Source of the DNA: Sphingobacteriales bacterium 46-32
GTDB taxonomy: Bacteria; Bacteroidota; Bacteroidia; Chitinophagales; Chitinophagaceae
Length of the DNA stretch: 64,000 bases
Direction of reading: 5' to 3'
NCBI GenBank assembly: GCA_001898485.1
Contig: MKTY01000027.1
Coordinates: 310,001-374,000 of the forward strand
Shown here one piece after another: positions 42,761 to 51,322 of the stretch; position 1 is the stretch's first letter, and each line of letters begins with the position of its first letter. A program made the translations under genes and the position numbers. The notes under the pieces are model-generated. The model searched no databases. It saw only the letters and a list, made by a program, of their open reading frames with translations, and was not told the DNA's origin.

Positions 42761-44417
42761 TGACAAGTTTTAGAATCGTTGATTCTAAAGCTATGCATTT
42801 GTTTTCAATTTCCCGACCCCTGGCCAGAATGTCTGCTACAAAAGCTTTATCGTTATAGCCGGCAGCATTGATCCGTACGTTTAGGAAGGCGCCCATCACA
42901 GCGCTGCGGGCACAAAGGGCGCCTACGCCGGCATCGGATACGGAGTTGGGATTGCCTGTCTCGGCCATGGCCTGGATTACCCGCATACTGGCCAGTGCTT
43001 TTTCCATTACCGCAAACGGCACTTCAATGGCTGTGCGGGTCGCTGCCTGGATAGCGGCAGTACGGGCTGCTTTTTCCGCTTCGTTTCCTTTGGGCAGGCC
43101 GAATGCCTGCATGATGCCGTTAAAAGCGCTGGTATCTGCATCGACCAGCTGCAGCAGGCTATCTTTTACAGCATTACCTTCTTCGGCCCAGTTGCTGAAT
43201 GTTTCCCATTGCTCATCCCATCCTTTTTTGTGGGCCGACAGATTGGCCACCATGGTACCCAGTGCTGCTCCGAGTGCGCCAAGATATGCAGCAATAGATC
43301 CGCCACCCGGGGCCGGACTTTCGCTGGCCGTGAGATCGGCAAAGGCATTGAGCGGCATATGAATCAATGGGCTTGCCCCGGCATCGCGCAGGCGATATTC
43401 GATAATTCGTTCTTCTGGTTTAAAAGGAGCCAGTTCATCGAGTCCCATGGACAGAATGGCTATGCGTATGAGCTCTTTTTCTGATACACCGGTAGAGCGC
43501 TGTTGCTTGCGCAAAAAATATCGACCGGCATCGAGCAGGCATTGCAAAGGCACCAGTCCCACCAACTCACTGCCTGTAACACGAAGCCCGCGTGCATCGG
43601 CCCGTTTACATACCTCATCAAAGGCTATATGCAGGGGTGTGACACGGATATTGGTCAGGTTCATGGATATCTGTGCCATCCCATATTCTTCAATATACCA
43701 TCCGATAGCTTTTACGGCTTTCAATGAACCGGGAACAGATAAGGGTTGTCCCTGCTCATCCAGTACAGGCTTGCCGTTTTCTCTTTTTACCCGGCCGGCT
43801 TCGCGAACATCGAAAGCCACTGCATTGGCTCGGCGGGTGCTGGTGGTATTCAGATTCACATTATAGGCTACCAGGAAATCGCGTGCACCAATAACGGTCG
43901 CACCCCGTTTTGCATCCATAACAGCAGGTCCAAAATCAGGTTTCCAGGAAGGTTCTTTTATCTTATTAAAAAAGCCTTCGTATTCACCGGCGCGAATTAC
44001 CGACAAATTGCTGCGATTTTTATCGGGTTGTGCTTCTTCATAAAGATAAACTGGTATTGCAAGTTCTGTACCCACACGTTGCGCCAGGCGCTGAGCCCAG
44101 GCAGCTGTTTCTTCCATGCTGATACCCGCTATAGGAATAAGCGGGCAAACATCAGTAGCACCCATACGTGGATGTTCCCCTGTATGACGGCTCATATCTA
44201 TCAGTTCACCTGCTTTGGCAATGGCGCGGAAGGCCGCTTCTATCACAGCCTCCGGATGACCCACAAAAGTCACAACGGTACGGTTAGTGGCTTTGCCTGG
44301 ATCTACATTGAGGAGCTTCACTCCTTCCACAGCTTCTATCTGGTCGGTTATTTGGCGAATAATAACGGGGTCATTGCCTTCACTGAAATTGGGAACACAT
44401 TCAATAAGTGGTTGCAT
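42741..44417 (-). CDS. ftcD: Glutamate formimidoyltransferase / formimidoyl-THF cyclodeaminase
   Basis: A bifunctional enzyme: it moves the formimino group from N-formimidoyl-glutamate to tetrahydrofolate, then releases ammonia to give methenyl-THF. Seen: N-terminal transferase domain (PLIECVPNFSEGND, catalytic His in HTGEHPRMGATDVCPLIP near residue 80, up to about 330) and C-terminal helical cyclodeaminase (SESPAPGGGSIAAYLGALGAALGTMVANL from about residue 370). The length of 558 residues matches the fused vertebrate and Bacteroidota enzymes. It is upstream of hutG, so both ways of using formimidoyl-glutamate are in one transcript. Confidence 0.94.
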   Translation of the reverse strand: MQPLIECVPNFSEGNDPVIIRQITDQIEAVEGVKLLNVDPGKATNRTVVTFVGHPEAVIEAAFRAIAKAGELIDMSRHTGEHPRMGATDVCPLIPIAGISMEETAAWAQRLAQRVGTELAIPVYLYEEAQPDKNRSNLSVIRAGEYEGFFNKIKEPSWKPDFGPAVMDAKRGATVIGARDFLVAYNVNLNTTSTRRANAVAFDVREAGRVKRENGKPVLDEQGQPLSVPGSLKAVKAIGWYIEEYGMAQISMNLTNIRVTPLHIAFDEVCKRADARGLRVTGSELVGLVPLQCLLDAGRYFLRKQQRSTGVSEKELIRIAILSMGLDELAPFKPEERIIEYRLRDAGASPLIHMPLNAFADLTASESPAPGGGSIAAYLGALGAALGTMVANLSAHKKGWDEQWETFSNWAEEGNAVKDSLLQLVDADTSAFNGIMQAFGLPKGNEAEKAARTAAIQAATRTAIEVPFAVMEKALASMRVIQAMAETGNPNSVSDAGVGALCARSAVMGAFLNVRINAAGYNDKAFVADILARGREIENKCIALESTILKLVNEKIGS

Positions 44418-44442
44418 ACTGGTTAGTTTTTTACCGGCGCAA

Positions 44443-44450
44443 CAAATGTA
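44443..44450 (-). promoter_or_regulatory. -7 promoter box of ftcD-hutG (TACATTTG)
   Basis: Exact TAnnTTTG, 25 bp before the ftcD ATG. No TTTG at 19 bp. It supports a separate promoter for ftcD-hutG downstream of the repeat region. Confidence 0.55.
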
Positions 44451-44471
44451 GTAAGACAGCGGCAGAAAGGT

Positions 44472-44526
44472 TGATGAGTTATAAGTTTTAAGTTTTAAGT
44501 GGTAAGTGATAAGTTAAGTTAAAAGT
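44472..44526. repeat. AAGTNNT heptamer array
   Basis: About seven units with 7 bp spacing (AAGTTTT, AAGTTTT, AAGTGGT, AAGTGAT and variants). It is the same family as in the composite repeat at 5000-5030. It borders the REP-like cluster at 44531. Confidence 0.7.
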
Positions 44527-44530
44527 GAGA

Positions 44531-44819
44531 GTAAAGGCCGAAGGTAAATGGCCGTAGCCCCGCATTGCAATGCGGGGCTACAATGAAATGCGGGGCTACA
44601 ATGCAATGCGGGAATACAGAGAAATATCGCAAGGAAGAAACGTGGCAGGTCCGGATTGCCAGACGGGCTGGTGGCAGAAGGTAAAGGCCGAAAATAAATG
44701 GCCGTAGCCCCGCATTGCGAGGCGGGCCGGTGGCAGAGGGTAAGGTCGAAGGTAAATGGCTGTAGCCCCGCATTGCAATGCGGGGCTACATTGCAATGCG
44801 GGACTACAGAGAAACAAAT
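44531..44819. repeat. REP-like cluster with perfect 28 bp palindromes
   Basis: Part of a 442 bp gap between ftcD and the antiporter that holds no gene. Three direct copies start at 44531, 44681 and 44740 with GTAAAGGCCGAAGGTAAATGG or close variants. The first and third copies contain a perfect palindrome of 28 bp (44554-44581 and 44762-44789; half-site GTAGCCCCGCATTG); the second copy is degenerate (44704 onward). A second module (CGGGCYGGTGGCAGA) occurs at about 44664 and 44722. Extra half-palindromes lie at 44585-44620 and 44790-44812. Reading frames through this region are low-complexity artefacts. Confidence 0.85.
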
Positions 44820-44859
44820 AAAAGGCAAACCGTTGCTGGGCCGCAAGGCCCGATGCAGG

Positions 44860-47001
44860 TCATTTACGTGGTCTGAACAGATTGCGCAGTCCTCTGCGGA
44901 TACGGCCTAGATTATCCAGCTGGTCCTGGATAGGCGTAAGTGTAATATCATGTGCGCCCATACCAATATCCACTACCTCGCCCTGTTTTTGCTCGGGGTA
45001 GATAAGTACGAGATTACTATCCGCATACTGCCGGGCAATTTTGCCCGCGAGATTATCAAACTGGGAGTGGTGCGAAACGGTGCCTTTACGCGCACTGATG
45101 ACCAGTAGCAGGTCATGCGGATCGGTACGCCGGATAGCAGCAGCCATTACTTCAGCATCTTCAACAATCAGAACGGGAACCTCGCTGCTGGCACGCTGAC
45201 GTTTTAACTCATTTCTTATGGCAGTAGCCGTTGTTTCCTTTGTATACAACCTGATTTTCGCATTCAACTCTTTACTCAGACGATTTACTTTGCGTACCCA
45301 ATGGCTGAAGCCAATTTCAAACTCTGCATTGCGGGTTACAAATAAATGAATGCGGCGGGTCGTATTCAGCGGGTGACGAAACCGGCAGAGATAAACGGTC
45401 TCCCAGGTAATATCCAGCAGGTTGGTGGCTGCGGAGCCAAGAAGCTTGTTGACAAGAAAATCAGTAGCGCTGGCAGTCTGTTCCTCCCATTGCATCACTA
45501 CATCGGAGATCACCATTTCTTTAACTGTGCGGGCAATGCCATTGACCCGGTTAAGGTCTACCCGGTTTAGCAGCTGCACCTGTGTTTGCATGCTGGCTGC
45601 ATATTTAACCGCGCCTTCCAGTTCATGCTGACTTTGAAGGATTTTATTTTTAACATCCGACGCATCCTGTTCTACCTGCAGCAGGTAAATTGGATTTTCT
45701 TCGCGGTCATCGTAAATCAGTACAGAAAAATCAATCAGTTCTTCTGTATGCTGATCACTGTCGGCCGGTATCAGAATACGTTCATGCGGATTAAGCAAAT
45801 GAGCGGGTATTACTTCGCGTGCCTGTGTGGCCATACGTCTGCCGGCATTGGCTGTTACAAAAGAGCCGGTCATACAGGTAACCAGTATCAGTACAATAGT
45901 TCCGTTAAGCACGTTTTCATCCACGATATGCATGTTGTAACCGATCAGGATCACGGCAATAGTTGCGGCAGCATGCGATGTACTTAGGCCAAACATGAGT
46001 TTCCGCTGATCGGCCGAGTATCGGAACAGCTTTTGAGTGGTAAAAGCGGCCAGCCATTTGGAGGCAAGCGCCATTGACGTCAGGGCTACGGCTATATAAA
46101 GTGCTTCCGGACCTTTGAGCAGCACGCGCAGGTCTACAATCATACCCACACTTATCAGGAAAAACGGAATAAAAATGGCATTGCCGGCAAACTCAAGACG
46201 GTTCATCAGTGCCGAGCTATGCGGGATCAGCTGATTGAGGGCGAGGCCAGCCAGAAATGCGCCAATGATGGCTTCTACGCCAGCCAGCTGTGCCAGGAAG
46301 GAGGCCAGGAAAACCAGTGCCAGCACAAAAATGAAATGGGTGGTCTGGTCATCTTTTATTCTTCGGAAAAACCAGCGACCGATGGGCGGAAAACCAAACA
46401 GCACGAAACCGGCAAAAAGCAGAAAAGAAACCACCAGCCTGATCCAGAAAGCCTGATTCAATTCACCTGCTGCTGAACCGGCTATTACGGCAAGTATCAG
46501 CAGTACAGCTGTATCGGTGATGATCGTTCCCCCAACCGTTACCGTGACGGCTTCATTCTTGGTAATACCCATACGGCTGGCCAGCGGATAGGCCACCAGG
46601 GTATGTGTGGCAAACATGCTAGATACAAGCAGTGATGCCAGCGGGGAAAAATGAAGTACGTAGGTGCAAAGCAGGTAACCCAGTCCAAGCGGAATGGCAA
46701 AAGTGAAAAACCCGAATACAAGGCTTTTATACTTATTTTTTTTGAATTCGGCCATATCGAGCTCCAGGCCGGCCAGAAACATGATATAGAGCAACCCTGC
46801 TTTGCCAAACAGATCAATACTTCCCCTGGCTATGATATTGAATCCATGATCGCCGATGGCCATGCCAGCCAGTATCAGCCCAATAATGCTGGGTATCCTC
46901 AGCTTGCGCAGGAGTATAGGCGCAAGCAGAATAATAAAGAGCACGATGGTGAGAATGGGCACCGGGTCTTTTAATGGAAAAAGAATATCGATTAGAATCA
47001 T
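44860..47001 (-). CDS. CPA2-type cation/proton antiporter with universal-stress-like C-terminus
   Basis: An inner-membrane monovalent cation/H+ exchanger. Seen: about 12 helices in residues 1-385 (IIGLILAGMAIGDHG, ATHTLVAYPLASRMG, GGTIITDTAVLLILAV, EAIIGAFLAGLALNQLIP), then a cytoplasmic half of about 320 residues with two universal-stress-protein-like parts (RILIPADSDQHTEELIDFSVLIYD; VPVLIVEDAEVMAAAI). It lacks the RCK/TrkA-N domain of KefB/KefC. The transported ion is not certain. It lies 90 bp after the other antiporter and is the last gene of the hutI transcript, by spacing. Confidence 0.9.
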   Translation of the reverse strand: MILIDILFPLKDPVPILTIVLFIILLAPILLRKLRIPSIIGLILAGMAIGDHGFNIIARGSIDLFGKAGLLYIMFLAGLELDMAEFKKNKYKSLVFGFFTFAIPLGLGYLLCTYVLHFSPLASLLVSSMFATHTLVAYPLASRMGITKNEAVTVTVGGTIITDTAVLLILAVIAGSAAGELNQAFWIRLVVSFLLFAGFVLFGFPPIGRWFFRRIKDDQTTHFIFVLALVFLASFLAQLAGVEAIIGAFLAGLALNQLIPHSSALMNRLEFAGNAIFIPFFLISVGMIVDLRVLLKGPEALYIAVALTSMALASKWLAAFTTQKLFRYSADQRKLMFGLSTSHAAATIAVILIGYNMHIVDENVLNGTIVLILVTCMTGSFVTANAGRRMATQAREVIPAHLLNPHERILIPADSDQHTEELIDFSVLIYDDREENPIYLLQVEQDASDVKNKILQSQHELEGAVKYAASMQTQVQLLNRVDLNRVNGIARTVKEMVISDVVMQWEEQTASATDFLVNKLLGSAATNLLDITWETVYLCRFRHPLNTTRRIHLFVTRNAEFEIGFSHWVRKVNRLSKELNAKIRLYTKETTATAIRNELKRQRASSEVPVLIVEDAEVMAAAIRRTDPHDLLLVISARKGTVSHHSQFDNLAGKIARQYADSNLVLIYPEQKQGEVVDIGMGAHDITLTPIQDQLDNLGRIRRGLRNLFRPRK

Positions 47002-47091
47002 GGTTACGATCTCTCATACGAAACTAAGCCATCGTTATTAAGCAACAGTTAAGACAAACAGATTTACACCAATTTACAAAAAACGTACCGA

Positions 47092-48321
47092 TCAGAAAAT
47101 ATCGGGGCGTTCAGAAAACTGCGATTCTTCTATAATCTGTTCCGGCTTCTTCTTATAAAAGATCATTCCGAGTGCCATAATAATACTGGTAGTGAGAATG
47201 ATAAAAAACAGGATGCCGTCATTAAAGCTGCTCAGTTTAAGTGAGTCGGGGATTTTATAGAAGAGTACGATGGTAATAAGACCCCGGGGTATAAAGAAGG
47301 ATTCGGGAAAAAGGTTGGTGCGCACAAAAAACCGGAGATAAAGTATGCGTACCAGGAAAAGGGCCAGCACGATCATACCCCCTACCAGCAGTATATCGCG
47401 CTCATATAAGAATGCCAGGGAGATACTGAAACCGAAAAGAATAAAAAAGAAAGTACGTATCAGGAATGAGGTTTCTGCAGTAACGGAATGCAACAGATGG
47501 CGAAGCCCTTCTACCTGTTCATGCGGAAAGTATTTAATGACAGGCTGCCAGCGCAGTTTCTCCCAGTTATTGATGAGCAATCCAAATACAAGGATGATGA
47601 TAAGCGAAGGCAGGTGAAAAAGTTTACCTCCTGCATAGATCAGGATGAGCAGGGCAAAAATGAGAAAAAACTTGATATTGAGTTTTGTTTTGGCAAGAAT
47701 CACCAGCAATACAAGCGACAGGATTACAGAGAGTATGACCGACAGGCCGATATTGGCGCCAAAGAGGCCAACCGATTTCGCCGAAAGCGTATCGCCGGAG
47801 GTAAAGAAATTAAAGACAATGATGCCGATAATGTCTGAAAAAGAAGCTTCATATACCAGAAATTCCTTTTTCTGCGCACTCAGCGGATGAATGCTGGGAA
47901 TAACGATGGAGCTGCTCATGATAGAGAGCGGAATGGCATATACCAGGCATTTATCGAGCGGTTCACTGAGCCAGTAGTGCAAAATATACATCAGCAAAAC
48001 TGTAGATATCGCAAAGATGATAAGGGCAGAAAAAAAAGAATTTCGGATCAGCCCGAGTTTACTACGTTCGAGTTTGAGGTCAAGACCGGCTTCGAGTACA
48101 ATCATGATCAACCCCACCACACCGAGTGATTCAACAAGTTGCTCAGAAAAAGCAATATCCAGCTTATAAACATCGGCCAGTGCCCTGAATCCAATGCCGG
48201 CAAAAAGTAATAACAATACAGATGGAATGCGGATGTACTGGCTGAGTATCGAAAAAATATATGATAGTACTACAAGGCTGCACAAGGCTATCAGCACTTG
48301 TTCTGTATTAAGTCCATTCAT
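47092..48321 (-). CDS. Cation/proton antiporter (CPA superfamily), membrane domain only
   Basis: 409 residues and about 12 helices, without a cytoplasmic regulatory domain. Seen: LLLLFAGIGFRALAD, VVGLIMIVLEAGLDLKLERSKL, IPLSIMSSSIVIPSIHPL, EASFSDIIGIIVFNFF (the ion-binding acidic pair region) and the C-terminal IPRGLITIVLFYKIPDSL. It belongs to the Na+/H+ exchanger superfamily; the ion is unknown. It lies 17 bp after hutI, so the two are almost surely cotranscribed. Confidence 0.9.
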   Translation of the reverse strand: MNGLNTEQVLIALCSLVVLSYIFSILSQYIRIPSVLLLLFAGIGFRALADVYKLDIAFSEQLVESLGVVGLIMIVLEAGLDLKLERSKLGLIRNSFFSALIIFAISTVLLMYILHYWLSEPLDKCLVYAIPLSIMSSSIVIPSIHPLSAQKKEFLVYEASFSDIIGIIVFNFFTSGDTLSAKSVGLFGANIGLSVILSVILSLVLLVILAKTKLNIKFFLIFALLILIYAGGKLFHLPSLIIILVFGLLINNWEKLRWQPVIKYFPHEQVEGLRHLLHSVTAETSFLIRTFFFILFGFSISLAFLYERDILLVGGMIVLALFLVRILYLRFFVRTNLFPESFFIPRGLITIVLFYKIPDSLKLSSFNDGILFFIILTTSIIMALGMIFYKKKPEQIIEESQFSERPDIF

Positions 48322-48338
48322 GAAAATAAAGGTACGTA

Positions 48339-49580
48339 TTAATCATTTATCCATCTGCCATTGATCATGACCCGGCTGATGAGGTTACTGCCATAGGCAT
48401 AGGGCAGGTAAGCCAGCGAAGGCACGGGTTTTGTAATAATAAGATTTGCTTTTTTTCCCGTGGCAATACTGCCCACCTGCTGCTGCAGATCCATAGCAAA
48501 AGCCCCGTTGATAGTGGCCGCATTGATTGCCTCCTCAGGCAGAAGGCGCAATTGTATGCAGGCCAGTGAAAGCATAAAATTCATATTGCCCGATGGGCAG
48601 GAACCGGGGTTGAAATCAGATGCAATTGCCAGGGCACAACCGGCATCTGCCAGTTGACGGCCGGGTTGATAAGCCATTCGTAAAAAGAAAGCAGCACCGG
48701 GTAGCAAAGTGCCTATTACAGGCGAAGCAGCCAGCAGGCTGATATCCTGGTCAGTCATTGTCTCCAGATGATCTGCAGATAAAGCCGGCAATGAAACAGC
48801 CGTTTCAATTCCACCAATACTGTTTAGCTGGTTGACATGTAATTTTGGTTTCAGTCCCACCTGCATACCCGCCCGGCAAATACGTTCCGTTTGCTCTGGT
48901 GAGAAAAAACCTTTTTCGCAAAACACATCAATATAATCAGCCAGCTTATCTGCTGCAATACGCGGCAGCATCTCTTCTGTCAGCAGGCGGATATATCCCT
49001 CCTGGTCCTGCTGATACTCCGGTGGGAAGGCATGGGCACCGAGAAAGGTGGCACGGATGGGAATAGTGCTGGCATTGCGCAGCCTCCTGATTACCCGCAG
49101 CATTTTTAATTCTGCTTCTACAGTCAATCCGTAACCACTTTTGATCTCCACGGCTCCTGTGCCCAGTTGTATCAACTCCTGCAGCCGGGCATAAGCCAGG
49201 TTAAACAGCTCATCTTCGGAAGTATTTTGCAGACGCCTGGCCGAATTGAGAATACCTCCTCCCCTGGCGGCGATCTCTGCATAACTCAGTCCTTTTATCT
49301 TGTCGATAAATTCCGATTCACGACTGGCAGCAAAAACCAGGTGGGTATGAGAGTCACACCAGGCGGGCAATACCATACATCCGCTCATATCCATTACCTC
49401 ATCAGCAGCCGGTAATCCCACATCCGTCATTTTGCCGAAGGCCGCAATCGCATCATCTTCTACCAGCAACCAGGCCTGTTCTATCTGTGGCAGCTGCGCG
49501 AGCGCCTTACCACGCAATGCAGTTTCCGGTGCATGTACACCAGCAAGCAGGGAAATATTTTTTAAAAGATTGGTTGACAC
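48339..49580 (-). CDS. hutI: Imidazolonepropionase
   Basis: Third enzyme of histidine degradation: opens the imidazolone ring to give N-formimidoyl-glutamate, the substrate of both ftcD and hutG below. Seen: amidohydrolase metal ligands in DSHTHLVFAASRESEF (about residue 74), AVEIKSGYGLTVEAEL, LGAHAFPPEY, KLHVNQLNSIGG and ASDFNPGSCPSGNM. The length of 413 residues is normal. The start codon is GTG at 49580. hutH and hutU, the first two steps, are not in the window. Confidence 0.95.
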   Translation of the reverse strand: MSTNLLKNISLLAGVHAPETALRGKALAQLPQIEQAWLLVEDDAIAAFGKMTDVGLPAADEVMDMSGCMVLPAWCDSHTHLVFAASRESEFIDKIKGLSYAEIAARGGGILNSARRLQNTSEDELFNLAYARLQELIQLGTGAVEIKSGYGLTVEAELKMLRVIRRLRNASTIPIRATFLGAHAFPPEYQQDQEGYIRLLTEEMLPRIAADKLADYIDVFCEKGFFSPEQTERICRAGMQVGLKPKLHVNQLNSIGGIETAVSLPALSADHLETMTDQDISLLAASPVIGTLLPGAAFFLRMAYQPGRQLADAGCALAIASDFNPGSCPSGNMNFMLSLACIQLRLLPEEAINAATINGAFAMDLQQQVGSIATGKKANLIITKPVPSLAYLPYAYGSNLISRVMINGRWIND

Positions 49581-49598
49581 AAGGCAATATTAGTTTAA

Positions 49599-49750
49599 AA
49601 TGTGCTAATGTGCTCATGTGCTAATTAAGAGAGCACAAAGAGTATTTTAGTTTTTTCTTAATCTGGGAAATTAAGATTTTTCATAAAATCTCTTAGCTTT
49701 TACACTTAAATAAACATTACCACATTAGCACATTAGCACACTAGCACATT
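49599..49750. repeat. Inverted pair of TGTGCTAA octamer arrays (copy D)
   Basis: The left array (49599-49626, three units) lies in the hutI upstream region; the right array (49721-49750, reversed) lies 36 bp before the terC ATG. The spacer is 94 bp and AT-rich. This copy sits between divergent genes, so both promoters must lie in or beside it. A near-consensus TATCTTTA follows the right array at about 49755. Confidence 0.8.
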
Positions 49751-49785
49751 TCCCTTATCTTTACCCTCACACATTCATCCCTCTT

Positions 49786-50520
49786 ATGCATTTCCCCGAT
49801 TTTAGTGACCCCGCCATATGGTTAAGTCTGCTTACACTTACATTTCTCGAAATTGTGCTGGGTGTCGACAATATTATTTTTATTTCTATTATAGCCGATA
49901 AGCTGGAACCGGCACAGCAACGACGGGCCCGTAATATCGGCCTCATACTGGCCATGATTTTCCGTATCGGTCTCCTGCTGACCATTACCTGGATCATGCG
50001 TTTGAAAGAACCCGTATTTACTTTATCTTTTATTACAGATAATGGTCAGCCGATTGGGATCAGCTGGAAAGACCTGATCCTCATTGCCGGTGGGCTTTTT
50101 CTGATCGTGAAAAGCACCCTGGAGATCCATCACAAACTGGAAAAACCCGCAGAAGTTCCCGGGCAGAAAAAAGTATATGCTTCGCTCTCTGCGGTAATCC
50201 TTCAAATAGTACTCGTAGATGCCGTCTTTTCGTTTGATTCTATTCTGACAGCTATCGGCATGGTAGAGGAAGTGGCAGTAATGATCCTGGCTGTTATTAT
50301 CTCCATTGGCGTAATGATGGCTTTTGCCGGACCTATCAGCCGCTTTATCAATAAACATCCCACGCTGCAAATGCTGGCCCTCTCCTTTCTGATAGCCATC
50401 GGCATTATGCTGATAGCAGAAGGTTTTCATCAGAAGATCAGCAAAAGTTATATCTACACAACAATCGCGTTTTCGCTGATAGTGGAAATGTTGAATATGC
50501 GGATAAGGAGAAAAGAGTAA
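49786..50520 (+). CDS. TerC family integral membrane protein
   Basis: Membrane protein of the TerC family, whose members include tellurium-resistance and manganese-export proteins. Seen: about seven helices, the conserved acidic-polar motif LEIVLGVDNIIFISIIADKL (about residue 20) and its repeat LVDAVFSFDSILTAIGMV (about residue 143), the Asn/Asp-containing signature repeats of TerC. The length of 244 residues is usual. The stop codon is the first unit of an octamer array. Confidence 0.93.
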   Translation: MHFPDFSDPAIWLSLLTLTFLEIVLGVDNIIFISIIADKLEPAQQRRARNIGLILAMIFRIGLLLTITWIMRLKEPVFTLSFITDNGQPIGISWKDLILIAGGLFLIVKSTLEIHHKLEKPAEVPGQKKVYASLSAVILQIVLVDAVFSFDSILTAIGMVEEVAVMILAVIISIGVMMAFAGPISRFINKHPTLQMLALSFLIAIGIMLIAEGFHQKISKSYIYTTIAFSLIVEMLNMRIRRKE

Positions 50521-50702
50521 TATGCTGATGTGACAAATGTGCTGATGTGCTAATGATTGGCACGCAAAATACTTAGATGTTGAGCGACTTCTATTACTGT
50601 AAAACTATTCTCATCTGCTTGTCTTGAGAAAGACTGAAATATGCAGAAAACTAAATATTCTAAACCACCAGCACATCAGCACATTTATCACATCAGCACA
50701 TT
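50518..50702. repeat. Inverted pair of TGTGCTAA octamer arrays (copy E)
   Basis: The left array (50518-50555) begins on the terC stop codon; the right array (50668-50702, reversed) contains the stop and the last four codons (NVLM) of the convergent gene. The spacer is 112 bp and holds nothing recognisable. Both convergent genes therefore end inside opposite arms of one element. Confidence 0.85.
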
Positions 50703-51170
50703 GTCTATCTGTTTCCTCAAATCATATTGGATATCTTCATGAAGCTCGCCGATGGCGGCATATAGTTTTTTGAGCTGCTGATTGTACAGGTTCAGGATCA
50801 CCTGACTTTTTTCGAAAGGGATGCCGGAGGCTTTCAGCTTTGCACAGAAATGCAGCAGCAATTCGGCTTCCGCCTGTTTGCTACCCATGTAGCGAACATG
50901 CTTACTCACCACTCTCAATATCTTACGGAGGCTTTTTTTGACAAAATAGAGATGAGAAATATTGATCTCTTCAAAGAGGGCATCCATCTCCTGCTTTACA
51001 TTTTCAATATAGCCGGCTTCATCATGGGCTTCAAATAGCAGGTAGGTCAGCAACTCTTTGTTCTCTTTTTTAAACCTTGAAAGGCGCAGGCAAAGAGCTA
51101 CCAGTTCAGCCGGTTTACGGCCCGTAAGCTCCTGTTTTATTTCATGAACGGTTGCAGCTCGCATAGTCAT
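50688..51170 (-). CDS. Conserved helical protein of unknown function
   Basis: 160 residues, almost all predicted helix, no signal peptide, no membrane segment, mildly basic. Seen: TVHEIKQELTGRKPAELVALCLRLSRFKKENKELLTYLL (a two-helix start), HEAGYIENVKQEM-like DEAGYIENVKQEMDALFEEIN, and KSLRKILRVVSKHVRYMGSKQAEAELLLHFC. I do not recognise the family with confidence. The last four residues are encoded by a repeat array, so the C-terminus may have been altered by repeat growth. Confidence 0.75.
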   Translation of the reverse strand: MTMRAATVHEIKQELTGRKPAELVALCLRLSRFKKENKELLTYLLFEAHDEAGYIENVKQEMDALFEEINISHLYFVKKSLRKILRVVSKHVRYMGSKQAEAELLLHFCAKLKASGIPFEKSQVILNLYNQQLKKLYAAIGELHEDIQYDLRKQIDNVLM

Positions 51171-51322
51171 TATTGCAGGTTAATACAGGCAGGTAAGGAT
51201 GGTGAGTGGGTTCTAAAAGGCCAAAGGGGCCGATAGCCGTATGCAGACATTCCTTCCAAATCCTATATGTGTCCTATTTCTTTTCTTTTATAGATATTTG
51301 CAGTCCAAAATTAAAGGAGTTC

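Noticed and set aside
44514-44910. Several frames of 70-110 residues on both strands
   Set aside because: They translate the REP-like palindromes and show repeated low-complexity segments.
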